The notes under the pieces were generated by a model, which saw only the letters and a list, made by a program, of their open reading frames with translations, did no database searches and was not told the DNA's origin. Positions 9,557 to 18,137 of a stretch of DNA of 64,000 bases are shown here, piece after piece. Location of the stretch: contig NZ_CP119108.1 in NCBI RefSeq assembly GCF_029094505.1, positions 1 through 64,000 on the forward strand, written 5' to 3'. The position numbers and the translations under genes are program-made. Positions within the stretch are counted from its first letter, which is position 1, and every line of letters starts with the position of its first letter. This stretch comes from Microbacterium horticulturae. Lineage in GTDB: Bacteria; Actinomycetota; Actinomycetes; Actinomycetales; Microbacteriaceae.

Positions 9557-10293
9557 GCGCGGCCTCCCCCGACGCCGAACTGCCGGGTTGCGGCATCCAT
9601 CCCCTGCGGAGCCTGGGGAGCTTGGGGAGCGGCCTGCGGCACCACGTGGAAGACGATGTCCGTGCGCCCGATCTGCACGGTCGAGTCGGGGGGCAGCGGT
9701 GCCTGCGAGACCTTCTGCCCGTCGAGGGTGGTGCCGTTCGTCGAACCGAGGTCGCGCACGACGGCGCGTTCGCCGTCCCACAGGATCTCGACGTGCTTAC
9801 GACTCGTGCCCGCGTCGGAGATGGTGATGTCGGCGTCACTGCCGCGGCCGATGACGGTGCGACCCTTGCGCAGGGGGTGGCGGGTTCCGGCGATGTCGAC
9901 CACGCCGCGCCACGTTACCGTGCCTTCGGCTGTGCGCGAATCCACACGCAGCGTGCCTGTGGACAAGTCGGGGTCTGGTTGGAGGGTCACCGACACCGGC
10001 CCGGCGAAGGAATAGTGCTGCGATGCCGCGTGGGTGCGCACGATCTCGGTGAGCTCGTTGACCAAGGCGGGACCGATGCCCGCCATGCGCTCGGCATCGT
10101 TGGCGGCGAGCCGTACCGCGAGCGTGTTGGGTACGAGGATGCGGTCGCGCGAGACGACGGCGGCCTTCTTGTCGAGCTCGCTGCGCAGGGCGGAGGCGAT
10201 CTCGACCGGCTGGATGCCGCTGCGGAAGGTCTTGGCGAACGCACCGTTCACGGCACGCTCGAGACCCCGCTCGAAGCTGTCAAGTAGTCCCAC
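9553..10293 (-). CDS. fhaA: FhaA: DUF3662 plus FHA domain
   Basis: First gene of the - strand operon, 246 aa. The start is GTG at 10293 (protein MGLLDSFERGLERAVNGAFAK), the standard beginning of this family. Residues about 1-125 form the DUF3662 domain (FRSGIQPVEIASALRSELDK); a linker follows, and the C-terminal FHA domain shows GRTVIGRGSDADITI, TSRKHVEI and GSTNGTTLDG. In mycobacteria FhaA binds phosphorylated MviN and tunes peptidoglycan synthesis; its place here, upstream of fhaB and pstP, is the conserved one. The promoter of the operon should lie in the roughly 185 bases between 10293 and the tRNA gene, but no strong -35/-10 pair stood out. Confidence 0.95.
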   Translation of the reverse strand: MGLLDSFERGLERAVNGAFAKTFRSGIQPVEIASALRSELDKKAAVVSRDRILVPNTLAVRLAANDAERMAGIGPALVNELTEIVRTHAASQHYSFAGPVSVTLQPDPDLSTGTLRVDSRTAEGTVTWRGVVDIAGTRHPLRKGRTVIGRGSDADITISDAGTSRKHVEILWDGERAVVRDLGSTNGTTLDGQKVSQAPLPPDSTVQIGRTDIVFHVVPQAAPQAPQAPQGMDAATRQFGVGGGRA

Positions 10294-10479
10294 ACGTCTC
10301 CTTGGGCAGGCGGACTGGTGGCTACATGGTAGTTGTCTCGGCTGGGGAGGGGGTGGATTCGGCCCGCGGCCCGGCCGTTTCGCCGGTTGTGGAGCGTGAC
10401 GGAGGGATGCCGCGGATTCGGTCCGCACGCGTGCGCATGCTATTCTCGTGAAGTTGGTTTCGGAAGTGATTCCGGACCT

Positions 10480-10563
<84 letters not shown>

Positions 10564-10570
10564 CAGATGA

Positions 10571-10596
10571 GAAACGGTCCCGTGAGGGGCCGTTTC
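10571..10596 (+). terminator. Hairpin after tRNA-Leu
   Basis: GAAACGGTCCC and GGGGCCGTTTC pair around a GTGA loop (one T-G pair in the stem), eight bases after the tRNA. There is only a weak T-run (ATTTGT) behind it, which is usual for intrinsic terminators in high-GC actinobacteria. Confidence 0.7.
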
Positions 10597-10732
10597 GCAT
10601 TTGTCGGGGGGTCGACGCGAGCACGTTGCGGAGGGCCCCTTTCTCGGTGGTCGGCGGCTCAGATCCGAGGCGCTGCCAAGGGCATCGGCCGGGCGGTGCG
10701 GGCCGAGCGGCCGCTGTGTCCCTCTCCGCGCG

Positions 10733-10804
10733 AAATCAGGTGTTCTCGCGAGATCAGGCTGTTTCGGGGGTCAATCGTCCTGATCTCGCGAAAACACCTG
10801 ATCT
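10733..10804. repeat. Long near-perfect palindrome, 72 bp
   Basis: Two 26-bp arms (10733-10758 and 10779-10804) match with only two mismatches around a 20-base centre. Each arm carries ATCAGGTGTT and TCGCGAGATCAGG. It lies between the tRNA-Leu hairpin and the ATPase gene, in a gap of about 300 bases (10597-10893) that otherwise holds nothing recognisable. No second copy was found in the window. It could be a mobile palindrome of the REP type or a bidirectional terminator. Confidence 0.8.
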
Positions 10805-10893
10805 GGGAAGGGTGGGCGGCAGCCGCCGCGCGCCGTGGCACGCCGCGAAGAGCGCCGTCGTAGAGTGTCAGGGCGCGGCCGTAGGGTGGCGGG

Positions 10894-11667
10894 GTGGCGA
10901 CCGACTGGATGTACGACGCGCGGCCCATCCGCGCGATCGGCGTCTTCGAAGACGCCGTGATCGACGAGAAGACGTGGCCCGCCGGCATCCCGTCCGTCGC
11001 CCAGTTTCTGCGCGTCGCGGCGTCCGGTGCGCCGTTCGACGGCTATGAGTTCAGCGCAGGCGTGACGTTTCTCGTCGGTGAGAACGGGTCGGGCAAGTCG
11101 ACGCTGCTGGAGGGCATCGCCGAGGCGGCCGGGCTGCCGGCCGAAGGCGGATCGCACAGCGGTGGGGTGACGACGAGACCGAGCGAGTCACCGCTCGGTC
11201 AGTGGCTGAAGGTCATCCGCGGCAAGATGGCGGGCCGCGGCGGATTCTTTCTGCGCGCGGAGACCATGCACAGTTATTACACGTGGCTCGAGTCGCTGCC
11301 GAACAGCCCCGACACGCACCTGCACGGCATGAGCCACGGCGAGTCGTTCAATGCGCTGCTGGACGAGAAGCTGAACCACGCGCGGTACGTCACCGGGCTC
11401 GCGCTGCTGGATGAGCCCGAGGCCGCGCTGTCGTTTGAGTCCACGCTCCGGTGGATCGCCAACCTCGATGCGATGCGTGCGCGCGGGACCCAGGTGATCT
11501 GTGCGACGCACTCCCCGATCCTGTGCTCGCTGCCCGGGGCGACGATCCTCGAGCTCGGTGAGTGGGGCATCCGCGAATCGACGTGGGAAGACCTCGAGCT
11601 CGTGCGTCACCACCGCGCGTACCTCGAGGCGCCGCAGCGCTACCTGCGTCATCTGCTCGAGCAGTGA
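10894..11667 (+). CDS. AAA-family ATPase (ABC-like, stand-alone)
   Basis: Soluble 257-aa ATPase of the AAA_23/ABC-type class. It has a Walker A motif GENGSGKST at about 64-72, a Walker B LALLDEPEAAL with the catalytic Glu, and a switch His in ICATHSPIL near the C-terminus; LHGMSHGES before Walker B resembles a degenerate ABC signature. There is no membrane segment and no partner gene, so it is not a transporter ATPase. The family is often annotated as predicted ATPase; cellular role unknown. The GTG at 10894 is used because MATDWMYDARPIRAIGVFED gives a full N-terminal strand. It converges on the GNAT gene with 60 bases between them. Confidence 0.85.
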   Translation: MATDWMYDARPIRAIGVFEDAVIDEKTWPAGIPSVAQFLRVAASGAPFDGYEFSAGVTFLVGENGSGKSTLLEGIAEAAGLPAEGGSHSGGVTTRPSESPLGQWLKVIRGKMAGRGGFFLRAETMHSYYTWLESLPNSPDTHLHGMSHGESFNALLDEKLNHARYVTGLALLDEPEAALSFESTLRWIANLDAMRARGTQVICATHSPILCSLPGATILELGEWGIRESTWEDLELVRHHRAYLEAPQRYLRHLLEQ

Positions 11668-11727
11668 CCGCGCCGAGCCGATGTTTCACGTGAATCGGGA
11701 TGCCGCGGCCCGTGCCGGCGGGGCCCG

Positions 11728-12213
11728 TCATTCCAGAACGGGCACCAGCGCGAACCGCAACTCCTCCACCTCATGGCCGAGTCCGGCGGCGAACCCCACC
11801 GACCGCGAGACCTCGGCGAAGCCGTTCTTCTCGAGCACCGCGATCGAGCCCGCATTGTGTGCGGCGACGCGCGCGAACAGGGGCCGGGTGGGCTCGCGCG
11901 AGATGAGCAGGCGCAGCGCCTCGGTGGCCACGCCCCGCCCCCAGGCGTGGCGGGCGATCCAGTACGTGACCTCGCGCTCGCCCTCGGAGGTGTAGGCGCC
12001 CGCGGTTCCAGCGAACCCGCCGCGCTCGGTCACGACGAACAGTGCGTTCGCGGGGTCGGCGCGCACGCGGGCCATGTGGGCGTCGAAGGCGGCGCGATCG
12101 GATGGATCGGCCGCGGTGAAGGAGGCCATCGCCACCGCGTCCGGGTCACCCATCATCTCGAAGACGGCGTCGAGGTCGTCGTCGTCGAGGTCACGCAGGT
12201 CGATGTGCGCCAT
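11728..12213 (-). CDS. GNAT-family N-acetyltransferase
   Basis: The 161-aa protein has the GNAT fold of the RimJ/RimL subgroup. The acetyl-CoA pyrophosphate-binding segment is IARHAWGRGVATEALRLL, followed by the AHNAGSIAVLEKNGFAEV motif typical of the group; the N-terminus LRDLDDDDLDAVFEMM matches the usual first helix. The substrate (protein N-terminus, antibiotic or metabolite) cannot be told. Single gene, transcribed towards the ATPase gene. ATG 12213 is the only sensible start. Confidence 0.88.
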   Translation of the reverse strand: MAHIDLRDLDDDDLDAVFEMMGDPDAVAMASFTAADPSDRAAFDAHMARVRADPANALFVVTERGGFAGTAGAYTSEGEREVTYWIARHAWGRGVATEALRLLISREPTRPLFARVAAHNAGSIAVLEKNGFAEVSRSVGFAAGLGHEVEELRFALVPVLE

Positions 12214-12297
12214 GCGCCAAAGCTACTCGGGACACCCGACACCCGACATCCCCCGTCCGTCGTCAGACGATGAGGGATGCCGCGGGCACGGCGGTCT

Positions 12298-12942
12298 TCA
12301 GCCGAAGCCGTGCTGCAGCCGCAGAATACGCTCGGCGCGATCGCCGTCGCGGGCGGCCACGGCGTCACGGAACACCCGGTACATGTCGGTGCGCTCGACC
12401 TCGTCCGTCACGTGCGGGCGCCAGCCGTACAGGTTGCGCCGGAGCCCGAACTCGCACTCCTCGAGGATCTGCTCGAGCATGCGATTGCCGGTGGCGTAGG
12501 TCACCATGGTGAAGAACTGAGCGCTCAGGCGCAGCATTTCGCGGCGATCGTCGGCACGGGATGCCGCGATCAGCTCGTCGACGCCGGCGAGCAGCTGATC
12601 GAGCGTGTCGTCGGAGCAGCGGCCCACCGCCATCCGGATCGCGTTGCCCATCGTGTACACGATGAACTCGTGCGTGGCCTCGAGCATCGATGCATCCGGG
12701 ATCGACACCCGGGTCCACCGGTTCGCCGACACCTCCACCAGGCCGCATCTCTCGAGGCGCTGCAGAGCCTCGCGCACCGGCGTGCGCGAGACGCCGAGGT
12801 TCTCGGCGAGCTCGACATCGCGCAGACGTTCGCCGGGTGCAAGGCGTCCGTCGAGGATCGCTTCGCCGAGCACTGTGTACACCTCGTCGCCGAGGACTGC
12901 ACCGCGGGGGTCGAGCGGCGCGAAAGCAACATCGCTGGTCAT
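12298..12942 (-). CDS. GntR-family regulator, FCD (FadR-like) subgroup
   Basis: The 214-aa DNA-binding protein has an N-terminal winged helix (VYTVLGEAILDGRLAPGERLRDVELAENLGVSRTPVREALQRLERCGLV) and an all-helical C-terminal ligand domain of FCD type, rich in Arg/Glu helices (FFTMVTYATGNRMLEQILEE). Ligands of this group are usually organic acids. ATG 12942 was chosen: it gives a compact N-terminus (MTSDVAFAPLDPRGAVLG), while the open frame upstream covers the promoter region. No metabolic gene is attached, so the target is unknown; a dyad at 13026-13044 may be its own operator. Confidence 0.9.
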   Translation of the reverse strand: MTSDVAFAPLDPRGAVLGDEVYTVLGEAILDGRLAPGERLRDVELAENLGVSRTPVREALQRLERCGLVEVSANRWTRVSIPDASMLEATHEFIVYTMGNAIRMAVGRCSDDTLDQLLAGVDELIAASRADDRREMLRLSAQFFTMVTYATGNRMLEQILEECEFGLRRNLYGWRPHVTDEVERTDMYRVFRDAVAARDGDRAERILRLQHGFG

Positions 12943-13025
12943 GGGTGGCCCAAGTCTATGTATCGGTTCGGAACGGCCGCCGGGGGAACGGCCGGGTAAT
13001 AACAGAGCACTGGGAATCGGAGGCA

Positions 13026-13044
13026 ATATACCAGTTCGGGATAT
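13026..13044. promoter_or_regulatory. Candidate operator for the GntR/FCD regulator
   Basis: Imperfect dyad ATATACC/GGGATAT with a 5-base centre, about 85 bases upstream of the regulator start. FadR-subgroup sites are short dyads of this size. The link to this regulator is inference from position. Confidence 0.4.
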
Positions 13045-13124
13045 GTGCAGAGGGCACAAGACCTGCCGCCCGCCGTCGTGGCCGAGCGCAGGAGTTCTCC
13101 GCGATATATCAGTAGAGTTGAAGG

Positions 13125-13140
13125 GTCACGTTCGCGTGAC
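13125..13140 (+). promoter_or_regulatory. UUCG-capped hairpin in the cspA upstream region
   Basis: GTCACG and CGTGAC form a perfect 6-bp stem closed by TTCG, one of the most stable tetraloops, about 190 bases before the cspA start. It may be in the leader RNA or end a short upstream transcript. Confidence 0.45.
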
Positions 13141-13328
13141 TTATCCGGGGGGATCCGTCGGTGCCCGGTCCGTTCGGCGTTCTGCTGGCGGTCCGGGCAC
13201 CGTATGGGCGTGCGTTCTGCAACATTTGTGTCACCATCCGACACGGACCCACCGCGACCCTCGTGTGTTCGTTAGCGTGGAGGAAATCCCGGCGCACGGT
13301 GTGCTGGGAACCGAAAGAACGGCAGTAC

Positions 13329-13535
13329 ATGAGCACGCAGGGCACCGTCAAGTGGTTCAACGCGGAGAAGGGCTTCGGCTTCATCGCCCCCGACGAGGGG
13401 GGTGCGGACGTCTTCGCGCACTACAGCGCCATCCAGTCCAACGGCTTCAAGAGCCTTGAGGAGAACCAGCGCGTCGAGTTCGAGGTCGCACAGGGTCCCA
13501 AGGGCCTGCAGGCCGAGAACATCCGCGCGCTGTAG
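13329..13535 (+). CDS. cspA: Cold-shock protein, CspA family
   Basis: Single OB-fold domain of 68 aa that binds single-stranded RNA and DNA and melts mRNA structure. RNP1 is KGFGFIAPD and RNP2 is DVFAHYSAI; the start [15 protein letters not shown] is the family's standard N-terminus, so ATG 13329 is chosen although the frame is open further upstream. It ends ENIRAL. The long intergenic leader suggests regulation at the RNA level. Monocistronic, with the convergent membrane protein gene 28 bases downstream. Confidence 0.97.
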   Translation: MSTQGTVKWFNAEKGFGFIAPDEGGADVFAHYSAIQSNGFKSLEENQRVEFEVAQGPKGLQAENIRAL

Positions 13536-13563
13536 ACAACACAGCACTGCGCGGCTCTCGCCA

Positions 13564-14829
13564 TCAGCGTCCGGATGTCATCCGGTCGTAGGTGGCGAGA
13601 GCCTGCGCGTCTTCGGCGTGACGCATCGCCCGGCGCGCGGCATCCAATGCCTCGACCGGGTCGGGAAGCCGGCGGGCGTCCGCCAGTTCGTCGCGCGCTG
13701 ACGCCAGTCGCACGCGCGCGTCGGCACCGGCACCGGCTGCAGACGCCTCGGCTCGCGCGACTGCGGACTGCGCCGCCGCGATCGTGCCGGTGAGTGCGGT
13801 CCGCGCACCACGCAGGCGCTGCTGCGACGTGCGGGCATCGCCCAGGGCGAGGTCGAGCCGATCACGCAGGCGTGCGACGCCGTCGACCGCCTGCGTGGGC
13901 CGTCGCGCGGCATCCTTCTCCCACCGCGTCAGTGCCGACTCGGCCTCGCGAATGGCGTCGCCCAGCCGCTCGGCCGCCGTGGGCTCGAGACCCTCGCGCA
14001 CCGTCATCGCCTGCCGCAGCGCGGCCCGGACGGCCGCGAACTCGTCGGGCAACGACTGCACCGCCTGCGCGATGAACCCGTGCACCTCGTCGAGGCGTCG
14101 CGCCTCGATCTGCGCCGATCGGATGCGCCGCTCGGCGAGGGCCAGGTCAGACAGCGCGCTGCGCGAAGGATCGCCGGCGCTGGCCGCAGCGCGGTCGAGC
14201 AACGCGCTCGCCTCGGCGGCGTGGTGGGATGCCGCGGCTGCGGCGGCTGCGGCATCCCCCCATTCCGACTCGTCGTATTCAGAACGCAGCTGCGCGACGA
14301 GGGCGTCGGGGTCGCCCATCTGCTCGCGCAGATCGGCGAGGCGTCGGCGCGCGGCCGCCACCTGGTCGGCGGCGGAGGTGTTCGCCTGCATCCACGCCTC
14401 GTGCTCACCGCTTGCGTGCGTGATCGCGGCCATCGCCTCAGTCACCCGCGCCGAGATGAGTCGCGCGCGGCGCTGCACCTCGACCGGCAGCAGCGTCGGG
14501 TCGTCGCTGATCGTGCGGAACACCTCGAACGCGTCGTCGCGCACATGCTGTGCGGTCATGCGTGCGCGGCGCAGCGACGTCGGTGCGTCGCCGCCGTAGA
14601 GGGCGCCCGACAGTCCCACCTCGAGGTCGAGCTCGGCGACCGCGTCGTCGAGTCGCACGAGCTCGGACCCGGCTGTGGCGCGGGCGGCGTCGGCCGCAGC
14701 CTTGGCGCGCGGCGAACGACGAGCGGCACGCACCGCCCAGGCGACCGCGACCACGAGGATGCCGGCGATGACCACCACGACCAGGGCGGGCACGCCCCAC
14801 CGCAGGATCTCGCCGACCAGTTCGCTCAC
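13564..14829 (-). CDS. Membrane-anchored coiled-coil protein, unknown function
   Basis: The 421-aa protein begins MSELVGEILRWGVPALVVVVIAGILVVAVAWAVRAARR, giving one membrane helix at about 12-34 with a basic cytoplasmic flank, followed by nearly 380 residues of Ala/Arg/Asp/Glu-rich helix with heptad-like patterning (LRRARMTAQHVRDDAFEVFRTI, ARRRLADLREQMGD, DARRLPDPVEALDAARRAMRHAEDA). Such proteins resemble the companion half of TPM-domain proteins in actinobacteria, but no TPM domain is visible here. No enzyme motif. GTG start at 14829. The HAD gene lies one base upstream, so the two probably share a transcript. Function not assigned. Confidence 0.75.
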   Translation of the reverse strand: MSELVGEILRWGVPALVVVVIAGILVVAVAWAVRAARRSPRAKAAADAARATAGSELVRLDDAVAELDLEVGLSGALYGGDAPTSLRRARMTAQHVRDDAFEVFRTISDDPTLLPVEVQRRARLISARVTEAMAAITHASGEHEAWMQANTSAADQVAAARRRLADLREQMGDPDALVAQLRSEYDESEWGDAAAAAAAASHHAAEASALLDRAAASAGDPSRSALSDLALAERRIRSAQIEARRLDEVHGFIAQAVQSLPDEFAAVRAALRQAMTVREGLEPTAAERLGDAIREAESALTRWEKDAARRPTQAVDGVARLRDRLDLALGDARTSQQRLRGARTALTGTIAAAQSAVARAEASAAGAGADARVRLASARDELADARRLPDPVEALDAARRAMRHAEDAQALATYDRMTSGR

Positions 14830-14830
14830 G

Positions 14831-15511
14831 TCAGCCGTCCTCGGGCAGCAACAGGAGGTCGCGCAGCTGGGCGACGGTGTCGACCGCGGCCTGCGCGCCC
14901 TCGGACTCGTGCGGCCAGCTGAAGCCCCAGCGCACGAAGATCACGGGGACGTCTTGTTCGGCACCGCCTTCGACGTCGTGATGACGGTCGCCGATGAGCA
15001 CCGGCCGGCTCGTGTCGACGCCGACGGCTTCGAGGCGGCGCAGCGCTTCGCCGATGATGTCGGCCTTCCGGCTGAGGGTCTTCTCGTCGGGCGTCGAGCC
15101 GGTGATCGCCGCGAGGTGGGTGTCGAGGTCGAAGTGCTCCATGAGCGCGACGACCTGCACCTCGGGCTTCGAACTCGCCGTCGCCTGCGGAATGCCGACG
15201 TCATCGAGATCGGCGATGAGTTCGCCGATGCCGTCGATGAGGCGGGCGCCGGCGGTGTAGCCCTCGGCTTTGCCGACCGTGCGGTAGTAGGTGACGGCCT
15301 CGGCGGCCTTCTCGGGCGTGACACCGAGATTGGTCTGCATCGAGTCGTACATCGGCGGGCCGATCCAGTGCACGAGCTCGTCACGCGTCGGCGGCGGAAA
15401 GCCGAAGTGCGTGAGCGTCGTGGCCAGGCGCCGCAAAATGCCCTCGGACGCGTCGATGATCGTGCCGTCGACGTCCCACAGGACACAGGTGAAGGGCGAG
15501 CGGTGCGGCAT
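14831..15511 (-). CDS. HAD-superfamily hydrolase (phosphoglycolate phosphatase-like)
   Basis: Cytoplasmic phosphatase of 226 aa. HAD motif I is LWDVDGTIID (nucleophile Asp13, acid Asp15), motif II is ASSKPE, with Lys downstream in DEKTLSRKADI and motif III/IV as VLIGDRHHDVEGG. The cap between about 20 and 85 is a small helical bundle, as in Gph-type enzymes. Substrate likely a small phosphomonoester; phosphoglycolate is only a family guess. Start ATG 15511. Confidence 0.9.
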   Translation of the reverse strand: MPHRSPFTCVLWDVDGTIIDASEGILRRLATTLTHFGFPPPTRDELVHWIGPPMYDSMQTNLGVTPEKAAEAVTYYRTVGKAEGYTAGARLIDGIGELIADLDDVGIPQATASSKPEVQVVALMEHFDLDTHLAAITGSTPDEKTLSRKADIIGEALRRLEAVGVDTSRPVLIGDRHHDVEGGAEQDVPVIFVRWGFSWPHESEGAQAAVDTVAQLRDLLLLPEDG

Positions 15512-15573
15512 GCGACCAGCCTACGGGGTGGGCGATCGCGGGCCGGAGCGGGTGGCGCGCGGTCGCGGCTCAG

Positions 15574-15640
15574 TGAGAGTGCAACTGGTGGACGAGGATG
15601 CGGGTGCTTCCCTATCTCTCGGCGACCCGCTGCACTCTCA
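15574..15640. repeat. 67-bp palindromic repeat, copy 1
   Basis: Begins TGAGAGTGCA and ends TGCACTCTCA, with CTGGTGGACGAGGATGCGGG and TTCCCTATCTCTC between. Same length and design as the elements at 26934-27000 (reverse orientation) and 42442-42508. It lies in the 204-bp gap between the HAD gene and nucS, both on the - strand, so it could also affect read-through. Confidence 0.9.
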
Positions 15641-15715
15641 CCATCTGGTCGGCGCTACGGGACACAGATCGCCGGCGGTGCGGGCGGCGGGGGCGGTGCA
15701 GGCGCGCGCGACGCG

Positions 15716-16411
15716 TCAGAACAGCCGCGGGGCGCCCGACTCGACGCCCTTCATGCCCTCGTAGTCCAGGGTCACGCAGCGGATGCCGCGGTCGGCCGCC
15801 AGCACCTTGGCCTGCGGCTTGATCTCTTGCGCGGCGAACACGCCCGTCACCGGCGTCAGGTGCGGGTCACGATCGAGCAGCGCGAGATACCGGGTGAGCT
15901 GCTCGACGCCGTCGATGTCGCCGCGCCGCTTGACCTCGACGGCGATCGTGCCGCCGGCCGGGTCGCGCAACAGCAGGTCGACCGGTCCGATCGCGGTCGG
16001 GAACTCGCGACGCACCAGCTGCAGCCCGTCGCCGATCACGTCGACCTGCTCGGCGAGCAGGCGCTGCAGATCGGCTTCGACGCCGTCCTTGACCAGGCCC
16101 GGGTCCACGCCCAGCTCGTGAGCGGTGTCGTGCACGATCTCGTAGATCTGCACCACGAGCTCATCGCCCGACTTGCGGTGGGTGACACGCCACTGCTCGA
16201 TGACGCCGGCGGCTGCGGCATCCCCCTCCGGCTCTTCGATCGCGAGGGTGCACGGCGGGCTCATCCAGTTCAGCGGTTTGTACGACCCGCCATCGGAGTG
16301 GATGAGCAGACTGCCGTCGCCCTTGTGCACGAGCAGGCGCAGGGCCGGGTCGAGATGGGCATTGAGCCTGCCGTGATAGTCGACGGCGCAGCGGGCGATG
16401 ACGAGACGCAC
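15716..16411 (-). CDS. nucS: Mismatch-specific endonuclease NucS/EndoMS
   Basis: RecB-like nuclease that cuts DNA at mismatches and replaces MutSL repair in actinobacteria, working with the sliding clamp. In the 231-aa protein the N-terminal DNA-binding half carries the [10 protein letters not shown] segment (Asn-Trp base-flipping pair), and the catalytic half has [21 protein letters not shown] with the Asp, Glu and Lys of the PD-(D/E)XK site and GVEQLTRYL behind it. It ends GAPRLF, a short hydrophobic tail like the clamp-binding peptide of the family. GTG start at 16411 ([16 protein letters not shown]). No mutS or mutL is in the window, as expected. Confidence 0.95.
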   Translation of the reverse strand: MRLVIARCAVDYHGRLNAHLDPALRLLVHKGDGSLLIHSDGGSYKPLNWMSPPCTLAIEEPEGDAAAAGVIEQWRVTHRKSGDELVVQIYEIVHDTAHELGVDPGLVKDGVEADLQRLLAEQVDVIGDGLQLVRREFPTAIGPVDLLLRDPAGGTIAVEVKRRGDIDGVEQLTRYLALLDRDPHLTPVTGVFAAQEIKPQAKVLAADRGIRCVTLDYEGMKGVESGAPRLF

Positions 16412-16559
16412 CCGACGAGCCTACCTGCGGTGCGGGATGCCGCCGCGCGGCGCCCGGGGCGGACCCGCGGCATCCACTTCCGCGCTCTTCATGCCATGCC
16501 GCGGCAGGTGATCGAGCGGGCGGTGCGGCCGCGCCCCGCGCCGGTGCGAGGATCGAGGG

Positions 16560-17948
16560 GTGAGTTCTGAAGGGGTGGATGCCGCGCGGCGGCGCGTCGG
16601 CCTGACGGTCGCCGCCCTCTGCCTGGGTACGACCCTGAACCCGCTGAACTCGTCGATGATCGCGGTGGCGCTGCTGTCGCTGCAGCACGATTTCGACCTG
16701 ACCACGCCGCAGGTGACGTGGGTGATCACTCTCTTCTACATCGCCTCGACCGTCGGCCAGCCGCTGATGGGACGCGTCATCGACGCGCTCGGTGCGCGGC
16801 GCGTGTTCGTCGCGGGCATGGCCGTGGTGGTCGTCGCCGGCGTCATCGCGCCACTGGGCGGGTTCGCGCTCGTGCTCGTCTCGCGCGGCATCCTGGCGCT
16901 GGGCACCTCGGTCGCTTTCCCGGCCGCCGTGGCGCTGGTGGGCCCGCTCGCGCGCGCCGGAGGGATGAGCCCGCCGCGGCTGCTGGCGCGCATCCAGATC
17001 GCGAACACGACGGCCGCCGCCCTCGGTCCGGTCGTGGGCGGCCTGCTGATCGCGGTGGCGGGATGGCCGGCGATCTTCTTGGTGAACGTACCGCTGGGCA
17101 TCGCCGGATTGATCAGCGTGTGGATCCTTGCCCCGCGCGACAACCCGCGCGAGGCGGTGACCGGACGGGCGCTCGTGCGCGTGCTCGACCCCGCCGGCGT
17201 GCTGTCGTTCGCGATCGCGGCGGTGGCGCTGCTGGTCGTACTCCTCGATGCGGGCGGTGACGCCACGTGGCTGCTCGTGGCCGTCGGCGTCGTGGCGCTC
17301 GGACTGTTCGTCTGGCGCGAGCTGCGCGCCCGCGCGCCGTTCATCGATGTGCGGATGCTCGCAGCCAACCGCGCCCTCACGCTCTCGTACCTCGGCTTCA
17401 CCGTGTTCAGCGCGCTGTACTACCTGGCGTTCTTCGGGCTGCCGCAGTTTCTCGAGGCGCACGCCGGGTACTCGACCGCGATCGTCGGGCTGCTGATGCT
17501 GCCGCTCTCGGGCATGACGATCGCCATCGCACCGGTCGTCGCGCGCGCGATCGACAAGCGCGGGCTCGTACCGGTGCTGATCACCATGGCCATCGTGCTG
17601 TTGGTCTCGGCGGGACTGCTCGGCATCGGCGTCGCGACGACGAACCCCGTGTGGATGCTGCTCATGGCGGCGGTCATGGGCATCCCGTACTGCATGGGAT
17701 CGCTCGTGATGACCGAAGCCGTGCGGCGCGCCGCCCCGCCCGACGCGGTGGGTGTGGCATCCGGTCTCCTGCAGTCGACGCGCTACCTCGGCGCCATCGC
17801 CGCGACGGTCATGCTCGGTCAGCTGCTGGCGGGCGGAGTGGATGCCGCAGCCTGGGGCGGCGTCGTCATCGCCGCGGTCGCGACCGGCGTGGTGCACCTG
17901 GCGGTCTCGCTGTTCCAGGCCGCGGCGCTGCGGCGCGCGCAGCACTGA
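16560..17948 (+). CDS. MFS drug/solute exporter, DHA2-like
   Basis: Membrane transporter of 462 aa with about 12-14 hydrophobic helices. The N-terminus LNPLNSSMIAVALLSLQHDF matches motif D1 of multidrug exporters, GRVIDALGARRVFVAGM is the MFS loop 2-3 motif A, and LGPVVGGLLI is the antiporter motif C of proton-coupled drug exporters. GTG 16560 is the start. Divergent from nucS. The following gap contains an 11-bp inverted repeat (18019-18104), then a convergent second MFS gene. Substrate unknown. Confidence 0.9.
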   Translation: MSSEGVDAARRRVGLTVAALCLGTTLNPLNSSMIAVALLSLQHDFDLTTPQVTWVITLFYIASTVGQPLMGRVIDALGARRVFVAGMAVVVVAGVIAPLGGFALVLVSRGILALGTSVAFPAAVALVGPLARAGGMSPPRLLARIQIANTTAAALGPVVGGLLIAVAGWPAIFLVNVPLGIAGLISVWILAPRDNPREAVTGRALVRVLDPAGVLSFAIAAVALLVVLLDAGGDATWLLVAVGVVALGLFVWRELRARAPFIDVRMLAANRALTLSYLGFTVFSALYYLAFFGLPQFLEAHAGYSTAIVGLLMLPLSGMTIAIAPVVARAIDKRGLVPVLITMAIVLLVSAGLLGIGVATTNPVWMLLMAAVMGIPYCMGSLVMTEAVRRAAPPDAVGVASGLLQSTRYLGAIAATVMLGQLLAGGVDAAAWGGVVIAAVATGVVHLAVSLFQAAALRRAQH

Positions 17949-18018
17949 GGGTGTGGGGTGGAACGGGCCGGTGGGCGTGCAGGGCGCCCAGCCGTGGGGC
18001 GTTTTGCCGCGGCATCCT

Positions 18019-18104
18019 GTTCAGAACTCCGTCGATCTGCGCGCTGGGTGCGCGGATCGGGCTGGTTTCGGCCGGGATGCCGCGGGATTGGATGAGTTCT
18101 GAAC
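18019..18104. repeat. Inverted repeat between convergent MFS genes
   Basis: Arms GTTCAGAACTC (18019-18029) and GAGTTCTGAAC (18094-18104) are exact inverse copies 64 bases apart, lying between two convergent genes. The centre contains GGGATGCCGCGGG. It could be a bidirectional terminator or an eroded palindromic element. Confidence 0.6.
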
Positions 18105-18137
18105 GGCGCAACGGCGCCGGCGCGGAGCGCCGGCGCC

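Larger units (their letters stand above)
12943..13328. other. Divergent regulatory region between gntR and cspA
   Basis: A 386-bp gap more AT-rich than its surroundings in the middle. It holds a dyad ATATACC-agttc-GGGATAT (13026-13044), a GATATATC palindrome (13102-13109) and a perfect GTCACG-TTCG-CGTGAC hairpin (13125-13140). The part near the cold-shock gene would be a long 5' leader of that mRNA, as is usual for csp genes; GGAGG at about 13279 is too far from the ATG to be its ribosome site. Confidence 0.55.

Noticed and set aside
16161..17945. 594-codon open frame on - opposite the first MFS gene
   Set aside because: Composition is Arg/His/Asp-rich and lacks structure; the + strand frame gives a proper transporter.
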